Origin: JANMZR01 sp031383555
Lineage (GTDB): Bacteria; Bacteroidota; Bacteroidia; Cytophagales; Spirosomataceae
Direction: 5' to 3'
NCBI GenBank assembly: GCA_031383555.1
Contig: JANMZR010000130.1
Location: 1-25,993 of the forward strand
DNA: 25,993 bases
In this document: piece by piece, positions 15,815 through 23,859 of the stretch
How positions within the stretch are numbered: the stretch's first letter is position 1
How the letters are laid out: every line of letters begins with the position of its first letter
Notes under the pieces: generated by a model
Seen by the model: only the letters and a program-made list of their open reading frames with translations
Databases searched by the model: none
What the model was told of the DNA's origin: nothing
Program-made: the position numbers and the translations under genes

Positions 15815-15847
15815 AAAAAAAAAGCCTAAATAATCAGGCTTTTTTTA
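15815..15847. terminator. Bidirectional terminator between MaoC and histone-like genes
   Basis: An A-run plus AGCCT (15823-15827) pairs with AGGCT (15836-15840) plus a T-run. It lies between convergent genes and can serve both strands. Confidence 0.82.
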
Positions 15848-15861
15848 GATTTTAATGTTGT

Positions 15862-16038
15862 TCAATTGTTATTTTTCTTATTTTGAACTTCCAATCGTAT
15901 GCTTTGAGAAAGTGTTTTTAGGTCTTGCATACCTTTTCTTACTCTTGTACCAGCGGCTTGGTTACCCTTATCATAAAACTTTTCAAAGTCACCTTCGAGG
16001 GACATTAGAAGGTCACGTATTTCTGCAAATTTTTCCAT
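15862..16038 (-). CDS. Histone H1-like (Hc1-type) DNA-binding protein
   Basis: A 58-residue protein begins MEKFAEIRDLLMSLEGDF, continues EKFYDKGNQAAGTRVRKG and then MQDLKTLSQSIRLEVQNKK, and ends in Asn/Lys. The LxSLEGDFxKFYxKGNQAAGTRVRKGMQDLK core is the pattern of the Hc1-type histone H1-like proteins common in Bacteroidota and first known from Chlamydia. Such proteins are basic and thought to bind DNA in the nucleoid; the role in free-living Bacteroidota is not settled. It is shorter than 60 residues and so easily missed. It is convergent with MaoC. The 175-base AT-rich gap upstream holds no clear full -7 box. Confidence 0.88.
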   Translation of the reverse strand: MEKFAEIRDLLMSLEGDFEKFYDKGNQAAGTRVRKGMQDLKTLSQSIRLEVQNKKNNN

Positions 16039-16213
16039 GAGATTTTGAGATTAATTGGTTAAAAAATATATTTAAATTCAATTTATAAAATATAACTAAC
16101 GAATTTAATTATTTTTTTAACTTCTCCAAAGATTTTTATTAAAAAAGCAAATAATATTTTACCTTTAAATAAAAAATGCTAGCACATAGTGCAAATCTTA
16201 TTGCGATTAATTT

Positions 16214-17461
16214 CTAATTTTTTGAATAATCCCCGTTCCTTAACTTCATCTGCACCTTTTCAAAGCAATCAAGAGTATAATTCACTTCTTCTAGAGTATG
16301 AGCAGAAGTTGGTATAATCCTTAACATTAAAGTTCCTTTTGGAACTACAGGATAAGTTACAATTGAACAAAAAACGTTCATATTTTCACGCATATCACGT
16401 GTAAGGTTTGTAACAACAGTTAGATCATATTCACCATGTAAAAACACTGGCGTCACTGGTGAAGTTGTGCCCCCGATATCAAAACCTCTTTTTCTAAATC
16501 CATCTTGTAGTGCATTTGAAATTATCCAAAGTTTTTCACGCAATTCTGGTTGCGTTTTTATCATCTCCAAACGTTTCATTCCGCCAATTACATAAGCCAT
16601 AGGTAAAGCTTTTGCGTAGGTTTGAGAGCGCATATTGTATTTCAAATACATAATAATATCTTTTGGAGCTGCTATAAAAGCTCCAATTGCAGCCATTGAT
16701 TTTGCAAATGTTGAGAAATAAAGATCAATTCCATCTTGACAATTCATTGCTTCCCCTGCACCACGTCCGTTGGCACCCATGGTACCAAAACCATGTGCAT
16801 CGTCAACCAATAAGCGGAAGTTAAACTCCTTTTTCAGCGCCACCACTTGGTCCAATAAGCCCACTTGCCCCGACATACCAAAAACACCTTCGGTAATTAC
16901 CATTACGCCTCCTCCCTTTTCTTCAGCTAGTTTGGTAGCTCTCACCAAATTTTTACGAAGGCTTTCCATATCGTTATGATTGAACTTATAATATTGTCCC
17001 ATTTTGGCCTTATGTAATCGAATTCCATCGATAATACAAGCATGAGACTCAGCGTCATAAACAATTACATCCTTATGATCAACCATGCATTCAATTACCG
17101 ACATGATACCTTGGTATCCATAATTCAAAAGGAATGAATCTTCTTTTTGTACAAATTCGGCCAATTGCTGCTCAAATTGCTCATGAAGCGCAGAATTACC
17201 AGACATCATTCTAGCACCCATAGGATAAGCCAAACCATATTCAGCAGCTGCTTCAGCATCTATTTTCAAAACTTCTGGGTGACTGGCTAAACCTAAATAG
17301 TTGTTCAGCGACCAGTTGAGCACCTTTTTACCATTGAATACCATATTAGGCCCAATGGGACCAGTGAGCATTGGAAATGAAAAATAATGATGAGAATTGA
17401 ACGTAATGGCGGCTGAACCAATAGGCCCCATATTGGCTACTACTTTTTTGAAAATATCCAT
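16214..17461 (-). CDS. PLP-dependent alpha-oxoamine synthase (serine palmitoyltransferase / AONS / KBL type)
   Basis: Decarboxylative condensation of an amino acid with an acyl-CoA, by family. The 415 residues show LNWSLNNYLGLASHPEV (48-64), PMGARMMSGNSALHEQFE (80-97), H140 in AESHACIIDG (PLP-stacking His), the PLP-binding VDDAHGFGTMG (219-229; D220, H223) and the Schiff-base lysine K254 in FSTFAKS. The 34-residue spacing of D220 to K254 equals that of bacterial serine palmitoyltransferase. Candidates are serine palmitoyltransferase, cysteate acyltransferase (sulfonolipids), 2-amino-3-ketobutyrate ligase, or 8-amino-7-oxononanoate synthase. The absence of bio genes and the typical Bacteroidota lipids favour one of the first two. 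The distinct N-terminus (SHHYFSFP) may help assign it. A DAGK-type kinase and MaoC hydratase nearby are compatible with lipid metabolism. Confidence 0.88.
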   Translation of the reverse strand: MDIFKKVVANMGPIGSAAITFNSHHYFSFPMLTGPIGPNMVFNGKKVLNWSLNNYLGLASHPEVLKIDAEAAAEYGLAYPMGARMMSGNSALHEQFEQQLAEFVQKEDSFLLNYGYQGIMSVIECMVDHKDVIVYDAESHACIIDGIRLHKAKMGQYYKFNHNDMESLRKNLVRATKLAEEKGGGVMVITEGVFGMSGQVGLLDQVVALKKEFNFRLLVDDAHGFGTMGANGRGAGEAMNCQDGIDLYFSTFAKSMAAIGAFIAAPKDIIMYLKYNMRSQTYAKALPMAYVIGGMKRLEMIKTQPELREKLWIISNALQDGFRKRGFDIGGTTSPVTPVFLHGEYDLTVVTNLTRDMRENMNVFCSIVTYPVVPKGTLMLRIIPTSAHTLEEVNYTLDCFEKVQMKLRNGDYSKN

Positions 17462-17980
17462 TCTGAAATTAAAATTTTTGTATTATTTACTACATAAAGT
17501 ACAATCATTTGTTTTAAAACGCAAAACAAAAAAATCGCTTTTTCAAATTATTATCGCTCGTGAGTGATTTTCTGCAAAATTACGGAGAATTTATGGTTAA
17601 TTCAAAAAAGAGGAATTATTAGTACTTAAAATAGTATTTTTTTGTGTATCAATAATTATTAAATTATTTAAAATACTCTATAGCATTTGCCAAATAACAC
17701 CCAAATTATGTTGGAATAGCAATTTAGCAGAAATATTTTTATATTAAACATATGAAAAATCAACTAAAATAAATTTTAATATTTAGTACTTTACCATGAA
17801 ATGGAGGCTTGATATTTCAATAATTTTCAATTAACGAATTCTTTGATTTACCCTTCAAGAAAAGTGGTGAACTTTAGAAAGCTACTAATTCAAATTCAAA
17901 TCAATTAGATTATACCTTTCCATTTTTTATTTAGTTTTAAAAATATTAAATTGTGCTTATTTACAAATAATCATTTCCTA
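17462..17980. other. AT-rich divergent intergenic region
   Basis: No gene found on either strand; only frames shorter than about 15 codons start here. It must hold the promoters of the divergent oxoamine synthase (-) and gamma-glutamyltransferase (+), but no full TAnnTTTG box is close to either start. A small hairpin ATCGCTC/GAGTGAT with one G-T pair lies at 17553-17568, and a palindrome TTATTTACAAATAA at 17957-17970, 10 bases before the ggt ATG. Confidence 0.5.
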
Positions 17981-19777
17981 ATGACAAAAATCAACATCAA
18001 ATTAACTTTAGTTACAATACTATTTCTAGTAATTAGCTGCAAATCAAATAAAAAAAGCAAAACAGTAATCTCCGAATCAAAAGTTGAAGAAAGCTCCGGA
18101 TTTTACCAATTTTTGAATGAAGACCCCGAAGCCTCGCCTTTTTTCGCTAAAAAAGAAGGTGTTTTTGCTGATAATGGCATGGTGGCAACGGCACATCCTG
18201 AAGCGTCAAAAGTTGGGGTTGAAATATTAAAGCAAGGCGGCAATGCTATTGATGCGGCTGTAGCAATAAGTTTTGCACTTGCAGTGGTGCATCCTGCCGC
18301 TGGTAATATAGGAGGTGGAGGTTTTCTAGTTTATAGAGATGCCAATGGCAACAATTATAGCCTCGACTACCGAGAAAAAGCACCCTCAGATGGCTCCAGA
18401 GACATGTATTTGGATAAAGCTGGAAATGTAATTGAGGGCTTAAGTTTAAATGGTCACTTAGCTTCTGGCACGCCTGGCTCAGTGGATGGCCTAGTTCAGA
18501 TGCATGAAAAGTTTGGCCAATTACCTTGGAAAAAACTTTTGGAACCTGCTATAAATTTGGCTATTAATGGGGTGAAATTGACTGAACGTGAGGCTAGAGG
18601 CCTCAATAGAATTAAGGCAGATTTGGAAAAATACAATAGCGGTAAATCCTATTTTATGAAATCGGATACCAGCACATGGAAGCCAAACGAGCTTTTAGTA
18701 CAAACTGACTTGGGCAATACCTTAAAAAGAATTCAAGAAAAAGGAAGAGCTGGCTTTTATGAAGGTAAAACGGCCGAACTTTTATTGGCTGAAATGGATG
18801 AAGGCTGTGGAATAATTAGCCAGAAAGATTTGGATAACTATAAAGCGCAATGGCGTGAACCTATAAAAACAGATTATAAAAACTACAAAATTATTGGCAT
18901 GCCTCCGCCTTCTTCGGGAGGAGTTGCATTAGGTCAATTGATGGAAATGGTTGAAGAATACCCCTTGGCAAAATGGGGCTGGCATACAGACTCCACTACT
19001 CAAGTTATGATTGAAGCCGAGCGTAGGGTATTTGCAGACCGGGCAAAATGGTTGGGTGACCCTGATTTTGTAAAAATGCCCACTAAAGAACTACTTGATA
19101 ATGAGTATATTAAAAAAAGATTTAAAGATTTTAGCTTTGCAAAAGCAACCGACAGCAAGGCAATAAACCCTGGTATAATTGCTGGCCATGAAAGTCTGGA
19201 AACTACCCACTTCTCGGTGGTAGATAAACAAGGAAATGCCGTAGCAATTACCACAACTTTGAACAATAGTTACGGTTCCAAAGTAGTAGTGGAAGGGGCT
19301 GGTTTTTTCTTAAATGATGAAATGGATGACTTTTCGGTAAAGCCTGGCACACCAAATATGTATGGCTTGCTCGGTTATGAAGCCAATTCAATAAGGCCAA
19401 ATAAAAGAATGCTTTCAAGTATGACACCGACTATTGTGGAAAAAGACGGAAAGCTACATTTGGTAGTAGGAACACCTGGAGGTTCTACCATAATAACTTC
19501 TGTTTTTCAGGTGATTATCAATGTATTAGAACACAAAATGGGCATGCAAGAAGCCGTTGATGCATTGAGATTCCATCATCAATGGCTTCCTGATAAAATA
19601 GTTTTTGAGCAAGGTGGTTTTTCTGAAAAAACTTTGAAAAAACTTATTGAAAAAGGCTACAAAATGGAGCAACAAAAAAATACTATTGGTAGAATGGACT
19701 GTATAATGGTGCATCCGAATGGAAAGCTGGAGGGTGGGTCTGATGTGAGAAGTGACGATACGTCAATTGGGTATTAA
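17981..19777 (+). CDS. ggt: Gamma-glutamyltransferase, predicted lipoprotein
   Basis: Cleaves and transfers the gamma-glutamyl group of glutathione and similar peptides. The ATG at 17981 gives 598 residues with a lipoprotein signal, lipobox LVISC ending at C20, so the protein is membrane-anchored in the periplasm or at the surface. An earlier TTG at 17951 would bury the signal and is rejected. AAGNIGGGGFLVYRD (106-120) and DYREKAP (129-135) hold the substrate-binding Arg. The self-cleavage site is ETTHFSVVD, where T408 becomes the catalytic N-terminal Thr of the small subunit. NDEMDDFSVKPG (445-456) and GTPGGSTIIT (497-506) are the oxyanion and substrate loops. All key residues are present, so a processed active enzyme is expected. 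It stands alone and is followed by a long inverted repeat. Confidence 0.95.
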   Translation: MTKINIKLTLVTILFLVISCKSNKKSKTVISESKVEESSGFYQFLNEDPEASPFFAKKEGVFADNGMVATAHPEASKVGVEILKQGGNAIDAAVAISFALAVVHPAAGNIGGGGFLVYRDANGNNYSLDYREKAPSDGSRDMYLDKAGNVIEGLSLNGHLASGTPGSVDGLVQMHEKFGQLPWKKLLEPAINLAINGVKLTEREARGLNRIKADLEKYNSGKSYFMKSDTSTWKPNELLVQTDLGNTLKRIQEKGRAGFYEGKTAELLLAEMDEGCGIISQKDLDNYKAQWREPIKTDYKNYKIIGMPPPSSGGVALGQLMEMVEEYPLAKWGWHTDSTTQVMIEAERRVFADRAKWLGDPDFVKMPTKELLDNEYIKKRFKDFSFAKATDSKAINPGIIAGHESLETTHFSVVDKQGNAVAITTTLNNSYGSKVVVEGAGFFLNDEMDDFSVKPGTPNMYGLLGYEANSIRPNKRMLSSMTPTIVEKDGKLHLVVGTPGGSTIITSVFQVIINVLEHKMGMQEAVDALRFHHQWLPDKIVFEQGGFSEKTLKKLIEKGYKMEQQKNTIGRMDCIMVHPNGKLEGGSDVRSDDTSIGY

Positions 19778-19778
19778 A

Positions 19779-19841
19779 ACATGAAATGCCCGTAACCAAG
19801 CCTTTGAATATAAACCGAAGATAAATATGGGCATTCCATGT
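19779..19841. repeat. 13-bp imperfect inverted repeat after ggt
   Basis: Arms 19779-19791 (ACATGAAATGCCC) and 19829-19841 (GGGCATTCCATGT) pair at 12 of 13 positions around a 37-base loop. There is no T-run after either arm, so it is not a normal terminator. TAACC follows the left arm by one base and follows the right arm directly. It could be a stable 3' UTR hairpin or a dispersed palindromic element. Confidence 0.65.
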
Positions 19842-19867
19842 AACCTTTAAAAATCAATTATCTATAC

Positions 19868-20500
19868 ATGAATTCAAATAATTTATTTGATTTTAATAAT
19901 GAACACAATAACCTACTACCTTATGATGGTGAAGTAAATTATTATGGTCAAATTTTCACGGATGATATTGCTATTCAATACTTTAACTCGCTTTTAAACA
20001 ATATTCATTGGCAGAATGATTCAGTAAAAATATTTGGCAAAACACATATTACCAAAAGAAAAATGGCATGGTATAGCATTGACAATCAATCCTATACCTA
20101 CTCTGGTGCTACAAAAAATGCACTTCCATTTTTGGTTGAATTATTTGAAATTAAAAATCATATTGAAAAACTAACCGACGAAACTTTCAACTCCTGCCTA
20201 GCCAATTTGTATCATGACGGGCAAGAAGGTATGGGCTGGCATACTGATAATGAGGCAGAAATAGTAAAATATTCAGCGATTGCATCTATAAGCTTTGGAG
20301 CAGAACGCTACTTTCATTTGAAACATAAAGCAACTAAAGAGCTATTTAAATTCAAATTGGAAACTGGCAGTTTACTCATAATGAAAGGTGAAACGCAAGA
20401 AAATTGGCTTCATTCTATGCCAAAATCTATGAAAATAGTAAGTCCAAGAATAAATTTGACTTTTAGGAAACTAAACTCTGTTGTAAGAACACGCCTTTAA
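19868..20500 (+). CDS. alkB: AlkB-like Fe(II)/2-oxoglutarate dioxygenase (alkylation repair)
   Basis: Oxidative removal of methyl or etheno groups from nucleic-acid bases, by family; the layout is closer to ALKBH2/3-type proteins than to E. coli AlkB. The 210 residues hold KRKMAWYSIDNQSYTYSG (63-80), LANLYHDGQEGMGWHTDNE (111-129) with Fe ligands H125 and D127, the distal Fe ligand H182 (WLHSMPK), and 2-oxoglutarate-binding R194 and R200 in SPRINLTFRKL. Family members usually end just after this block; here NSVVRTRL follows, and its last codons and stop are formed by a palindromic repeat. Repair context fits recA and the photolyase in the window, but it is not in an operon with them. Confidence 0.92.
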   Translation: MNSNNLFDFNNEHNNLLPYDGEVNYYGQIFTDDIAIQYFNSLLNNIHWQNDSVKIFGKTHITKRKMAWYSIDNQSYTYSGATKNALPFLVELFEIKNHIEKLTDETFNSCLANLYHDGQEGMGWHTDNEAEIVKYSAIASISFGAERYFHLKHKATKELFKFKLETGSLLIMKGETQENWLHSMPKSMKIVSPRINLTFRKLNSVVRTRL

Positions 20501-20512
20501 GCGTGTTCCTAC
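20483..20512. repeat. Palindromic (REP-like) element overlapping the alkB stop codon
   Basis: Arms 20483-20494 (GTAAGAACACGC) and 20501-20512 (GCGTGTTCCTAC) pair at 11 of 12 positions around the 6-base loop CTTTAA, which contains the alkB stop TAA. The shape, a GTAG-type end with a GC-richer core, resembles small dispersed palindromic repeats seen in bacterial genomes. Confidence 0.7.
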
Positions 20513-20525
20513 TTTTAAATTAATC

Positions 20526-20560
20526 AAAAAAAAGGCTTGAATAAATCCAAGCCTTTTTTT
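20526..20560. terminator. Bidirectional terminator between alkB and recA
   Basis: An A-run plus GGCTTG (20534-20539) pairs with CAAGCC (20548-20553) plus a seven-base T-run across an 8-base loop. It serves the convergent alkB and recA genes. Confidence 0.87.
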
Positions 20561-20578
20561 AATATATTTTCATCAAAA

Positions 20579-21637
20579 CTAATCTTCATCCTCAATATTA
20601 GGCTCCATGGTGTCTACCAAAGCATCGGGTCTAACCATCACCTTTTCTTTTATTTTCATCTCAAGTTCATCTTGCAATTCCTGATTGTCTTTCAATAAAT
20701 CTCTCACGCTATCTCTACCCTGGCCCAACCTAGTTTCCATATACGAAAACCATGAACCAGATTTTTTCACAATTTCAAGCTCAACTGCTAAATCTAATAT
20801 TTCTCCTACTTTAGAAATGCCTTCGCCGTACATAATGTCAAATTCCACCACTTTGAAAGGTGGTGCCATTTTGTTTTTTACTACTTTTACACGAGTTCTA
20901 TTTCCTAAAATACTATCGGGGCCTTCTTTAATCTGGCCAATTCTACGAATATCCAACCTAACTGAAGCATAAAATTTCAATGCATTTCCACCTGTTGTGG
21001 TTTCGGGGCTACCAAACATTACGCCGATTTTTTCACGTAACTGGTTGATAAATATGCAGCAACAACCTGTTTTATTGATGGTACCAGTAAGCTTACGAAG
21101 TGCTTGCGACATCAATCGAGCTTGAAGTCCCATTTTACTATCGCCCATTTCGCCTTCAATTTCAGCTCTTGGCACCAAGGCCGCCACCGAGTCAATTACA
21201 ATAATATCAATAGCACCAGAGCTAATTAAATGCTCAGCAATTTCTAATGCCTGCTCACCATTATCAGGCTGCGAAATCAATAGGTTTTTAGTGTCAATGC
21301 CAAGCTTTTCGGCATATGCTTTGTCGAATGCATGCTCAGCATCAATAAAAGCTGCCAAACCACCTGCTTTTTGGGCTTCAGCAATGGCATGCATACTTAG
21401 GGTGGTTTTTCCTGAACTTTCAGGCCCATATATTTCAACAACACGGCCACGGGGCAAGCCACCAATTCCTAGGGCTATATCAAGGCCTAATGAGCCAGTT
21501 GAAATGGTGGGTACTTCCATGACCGCTTGGTCAGAAAGGCGCATTACTGTTCCTTTACCGTATGTTTTGTCAAGTTTGTCTAATGTTGTTTGTAACGCTC
21601 TTAGTCTGTCGCCAGTTTGTTCTGTAGCTTTGGCCAT
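20579..21637 (-). CDS. recA: Recombinase RecA
   Basis: ATP-dependent strand-exchange protein and SOS coprotease; cytoplasmic. The 352 residues have the standard N-terminal helix, Walker A GPESSGKTT (71-79), Walker B IDIIVIDSVAALVPRAE, the L1/L2 DNA-binding loops (EGEMGDSKMGLQARLMSQALRK and FINQLREKIGVMFGSPETTTGG regions, both intact) and an acidic C-terminal tail ending in EPNIEDED. There is no intein and no frame break. The start at 21637 gives the normal N-terminus. TAAATTTA at 21670-21677 is a 7-of-8 match to the -7 box and lies about 35 bases upstream; no LexA-like operator was recognised. Confidence 0.98.
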   Translation of the reverse strand: MAKATEQTGDRLRALQTTLDKLDKTYGKGTVMRLSDQAVMEVPTISTGSLGLDIALGIGGLPRGRVVEIYGPESSGKTTLSMHAIAEAQKAGGLAAFIDAEHAFDKAYAEKLGIDTKNLLISQPDNGEQALEIAEHLISSGAIDIIVIDSVAALVPRAEIEGEMGDSKMGLQARLMSQALRKLTGTINKTGCCCIFINQLREKIGVMFGSPETTTGGNALKFYASVRLDIRRIGQIKEGPDSILGNRTRVKVVKNKMAPPFKVVEFDIMYGEGISKVGEILDLAVELEIVKKSGSWFSYMETRLGQGRDSVRDLLKDNQELQDELEMKIKEKVMVRPDALVDTMEPNIEDED

Positions 21638-21771
21638 TTTTACTTCTTTTTGTGGTATATTTAAAATGATAAATTTAACTTTGTGAAATTACGATTTTTT
21701 ATCCTAAATATGGTAAAGGTTTCGCAATTATCTGTCAATAAATAGCAATAATTCCGACCTCAACAAGCACC

Positions 21772-22926
21772 ATGACATTTTCCGAAAAAAGCAGAAATTA
21801 TCGAGTCAAGCATTTTACTATTTTTTTAAAAGTAAATCTATTTTTTTTTATTTTTTTACAAAAAAACTATTGCCAAATTAACAATGAAGCTTTTGGTAAA
21901 TATCGTATCGATTCATCAGTAACTACAAAATGGCAGATTGATTTTCAAAGCATTAGTTATTTTCATAATAGAGAATATTTCGGGAAAATAGCCGATGGTT
22001 ATACGCTTTTTGGCAATAATTTAAGTCCAAAATTGACTTATAAGCCTAACCAGAAAGTAAGTATAGAAGCTGGCTTATTTATAAGAAAAGACTTTGGTAA
22101 TCAAGGAATTAAGAACATTCAGCCAACATTTACAATTGTAATTGAAAAGGATTCTGGTCAATTCCGTTTTGGAAATTTAAAAGGAAATCTAAATCATAAT
22201 TTGATTGAACCTTTGTATAATTTTGAAGGAATCATTTCAAATAATCTTGAATCGGGCATACAATATACTAAAGTGAAAAATAAAACTTTCCTCGATATTT
22301 GGGTCGACTGGCAAAGAATGATTTATAACAACTCGCCCTATAAAGAGGAAATTTGGGGAGGAGTACATTGGAAACCAACCGTTTATAGTGGTTCTAAATT
22401 TAACGTGAAAACACCAATACAGTTTACAGCTTATCATAAAGGCGGGCAAATTACTGTTGATAAAAGCCCTTTGAAAACAGAACTCAATTTGGCAGCTGGT
22501 ATTGAAACCAATTGGAGCAATGCTGGAATTTTTAAAAAAATAAGCTTGCAAAACTATTTTCTATTGTTCCAACATCAATCAAATATAGTTCGGAATTATA
22601 AATCAGGAGCAGGGTATTATCTGAATGCTACCTTTGAAACTAGAAAATTAAATGCTATGATTTCCTATTATTATGGAAATTCACTCAACTCATTTACAGG
22701 TGGCGATTTATTCCAATCGGTAAATAAAAACAATGAATTAAATACCGAAAAATACCGTAAGCTATTGATTTTCAGACTCTATAAAGACTTTGAAATTATA
22801 CCAAATCTATTCCTTATTGCTCGATTCGAACCTTATTTTGACCTTCTAAACAAAAGATTTGAGCATTCTGAAGGTTTGTTTATCAGTTTCAGAGAAAAGT
22901 TTGGATTAGCAAAAAGAAAATTTTAA
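21772..22926 (+). CDS. Exported protein of unknown function, probable outer-membrane beta-barrel
   Basis: I do not recognise a named family. The 384-residue protein begins with a basic stretch and a hydrophobic core VNLFFFIFLQKNYC (21-34), a plausible signal peptide with cleavage before QINNE. The rest is rich in aromatic, Asn and Ser residues, with alternating hydrophobic/polar strands (for example NYFLLFQHQSN, YYLNATFETRKLNAMISYYYGN, IPNLFLIARFEPYFDLL) and no further hydrophobic helix, as expected for a barrel. The C-terminus FISFREKFGLAKRKF lacks the canonical terminal Phe beta-signal motif with strand spacing but does end in Phe. It is divergent from recA, and a DUF3108 gene follows after 123 bases. 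No T9SS sorting domain is present. Confidence 0.75.
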   Translation: MTFSEKSRNYRVKHFTIFLKVNLFFFIFLQKNYCQINNEAFGKYRIDSSVTTKWQIDFQSISYFHNREYFGKIADGYTLFGNNLSPKLTYKPNQKVSIEAGLFIRKDFGNQGIKNIQPTFTIVIEKDSGQFRFGNLKGNLNHNLIEPLYNFEGIISNNLESGIQYTKVKNKTFLDIWVDWQRMIYNNSPYKEEIWGGVHWKPTVYSGSKFNVKTPIQFTAYHKGGQITVDKSPLKTELNLAAGIETNWSNAGIFKKISLQNYFLLFQHQSNIVRNYKSGAGYYLNATFETRKLNAMISYYYGNSLNSFTGGDLFQSVNKNNELNTEKYRKLLIFRLYKDFEIIPNLFLIARFEPYFDLLNKRFEHSEGLFISFREKFGLAKRKF

Positions 22927-23049
22927 AAAGATGTAAAACTATTTTCTTGATAAATTCGTTTTTGAATCAAAATACAAACAATAAATTATTTGGCATTTTT
23001 TTTGTAATTCTAAAAACATAAATGAACAAATAATTAAAAGATTAAAACA

Positions 23050-23847
23050 TTGAAATATAAGATTTTTACTTTTGTTGGACTAATTTTTATTGCATTAGGT
23101 TTTAAGGCAAACGATAGCTTGCGTGTGGTTGACAATTTCAGTTTTGGGCCTGGGGAACATATTGAATATCGAGTACATTATGGCATAATCAATGCGGCGG
23201 AGGCAATTGTTCATGTTGACAATAAAATACAAAAAATAAATAATAGGCCTTGTTATGTAGTTAAAGTGTTTGGAAAAACTACCGGAGCTTTTGATTTGGT
23301 AAGCCGTGTGCGTGATACTTGGCAAAGTTATATTGATACTTTGGCTATTGTACCTCATCAATTTTATACTAATAAAAGAGAGGGTGGCTATAAAAATATC
23401 GAAAGAGTCATCTTCGATCACGAAAATGAAATTGCCAATCGATTTGACCTGGACGATAATAATGAAAAGAATAGCTATAAAGTTCCAAAAAATATTCAAG
23501 ATGTTGTAAGTGGGTATTATTATCTTAGAACAATCGACTTTAAAAACATGAAAATTGGTAATTCTATTATGGTAAAGGCTTTTTTTGAAGGTGATATTAT
23601 CGATATGCGAATGAAATACGCCGGAAAAGAAACCATAAAAACTAAATTTGGAAGCGCAAAAGTATTTAAAATTAACCCGATTTTACCAAATAATACTTTT
23701 TTTGAAGACGAGAATTCCATTAGAATTTGGATTTCAGACGATGAAAATAAAATTCCCATCAAAATAGAAGTTGACCTTAAAATTGGTGCTGTTTCTATGG
23801 ATATAAAAAAATTCAGCGGGTTAAAAAACCCACTGAATTTTAAATAA
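23050..23847 (+). CDS. DUF3108 domain-containing exported protein
   Basis: Periplasmic protein of 265 residues with no known biochemical function. The start must be TTG at 23050: an in-frame stop lies 13-15 bases upstream and the next internal Met is inside the fold. From TTG the product begins MKYKIFTFVGLIFIALGFKA, a clean signal peptide. The pattern GPGEHIEYRVHYGIINAAEA, VFGKTTGAFDLVSRVRDTW, HQFYTNKREGGYKN and DVVSGYYYLRTIDF is typical of DUF3108. A late GKETIKTKFGSAKVFKINP and EVDLKIGAVSMDI fit the terminal strands. The last 12 codons contain a strong hairpin that probably ends the convergent dnaA transcript. Confidence 0.88.
   Translation: MKYKIFTFVGLIFIALGFKANDSLRVVDNFSFGPGEHIEYRVHYGIINAAEAIVHVDNKIQKINNRPCYVVKVFGKTTGAFDLVSRVRDTWQSYIDTLAIVPHQFYTNKREGGYKNIERVIFDHENEIANRFDLDDNNEKNSYKVPKNIQDVVSGYYYLRTIDFKNMKIGNSIMVKAFFEGDIIDMRMKYAGKETIKTKFGSAKVFKINPILPNNTFFEDENSIRIWISDDENKIPIKIEVDLKIGAVSMDIKKFSGLKNPLNFK
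23805..23841 (-). terminator. Intrinsic terminator of dnaA inside the DUF3108 coding end
   Basis: AAAATTCAG (23808-23816) plus GGGTT (23818-23822) pair with AACCC (23827-23831) plus CTGAATTTT (23833-23841), with a single mismatch and an AAAA loop. Read on the minus strand the stem runs directly into a T-run (complement of 23805-23811), the layout of an intrinsic terminator for transcripts coming from dnaA, which stops at 23933. Confidence 0.65.
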
Positions 23848-23859
23848 ACTGGTAAATTT

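Noticed and set aside
15855..16040. A 61-codon plus-strand frame
   Set aside because: It is antisense to the histone H1-like gene, which has clear family resemblance on the minus strand.
16181..16200. TGCTAGCA palindrome and GCACATAGTGC mini-hairpin near the oxoamine synthase 3' end
   Set aside because: Only 4-bp stems and no T-run; too weak to call a terminator or operator.
20579..21686. Long plus-strand frames opposite recA, including one of 131 codons
   Set aside because: They are antisense to a complete, well-conserved recA, and their composition follows its codon pattern.
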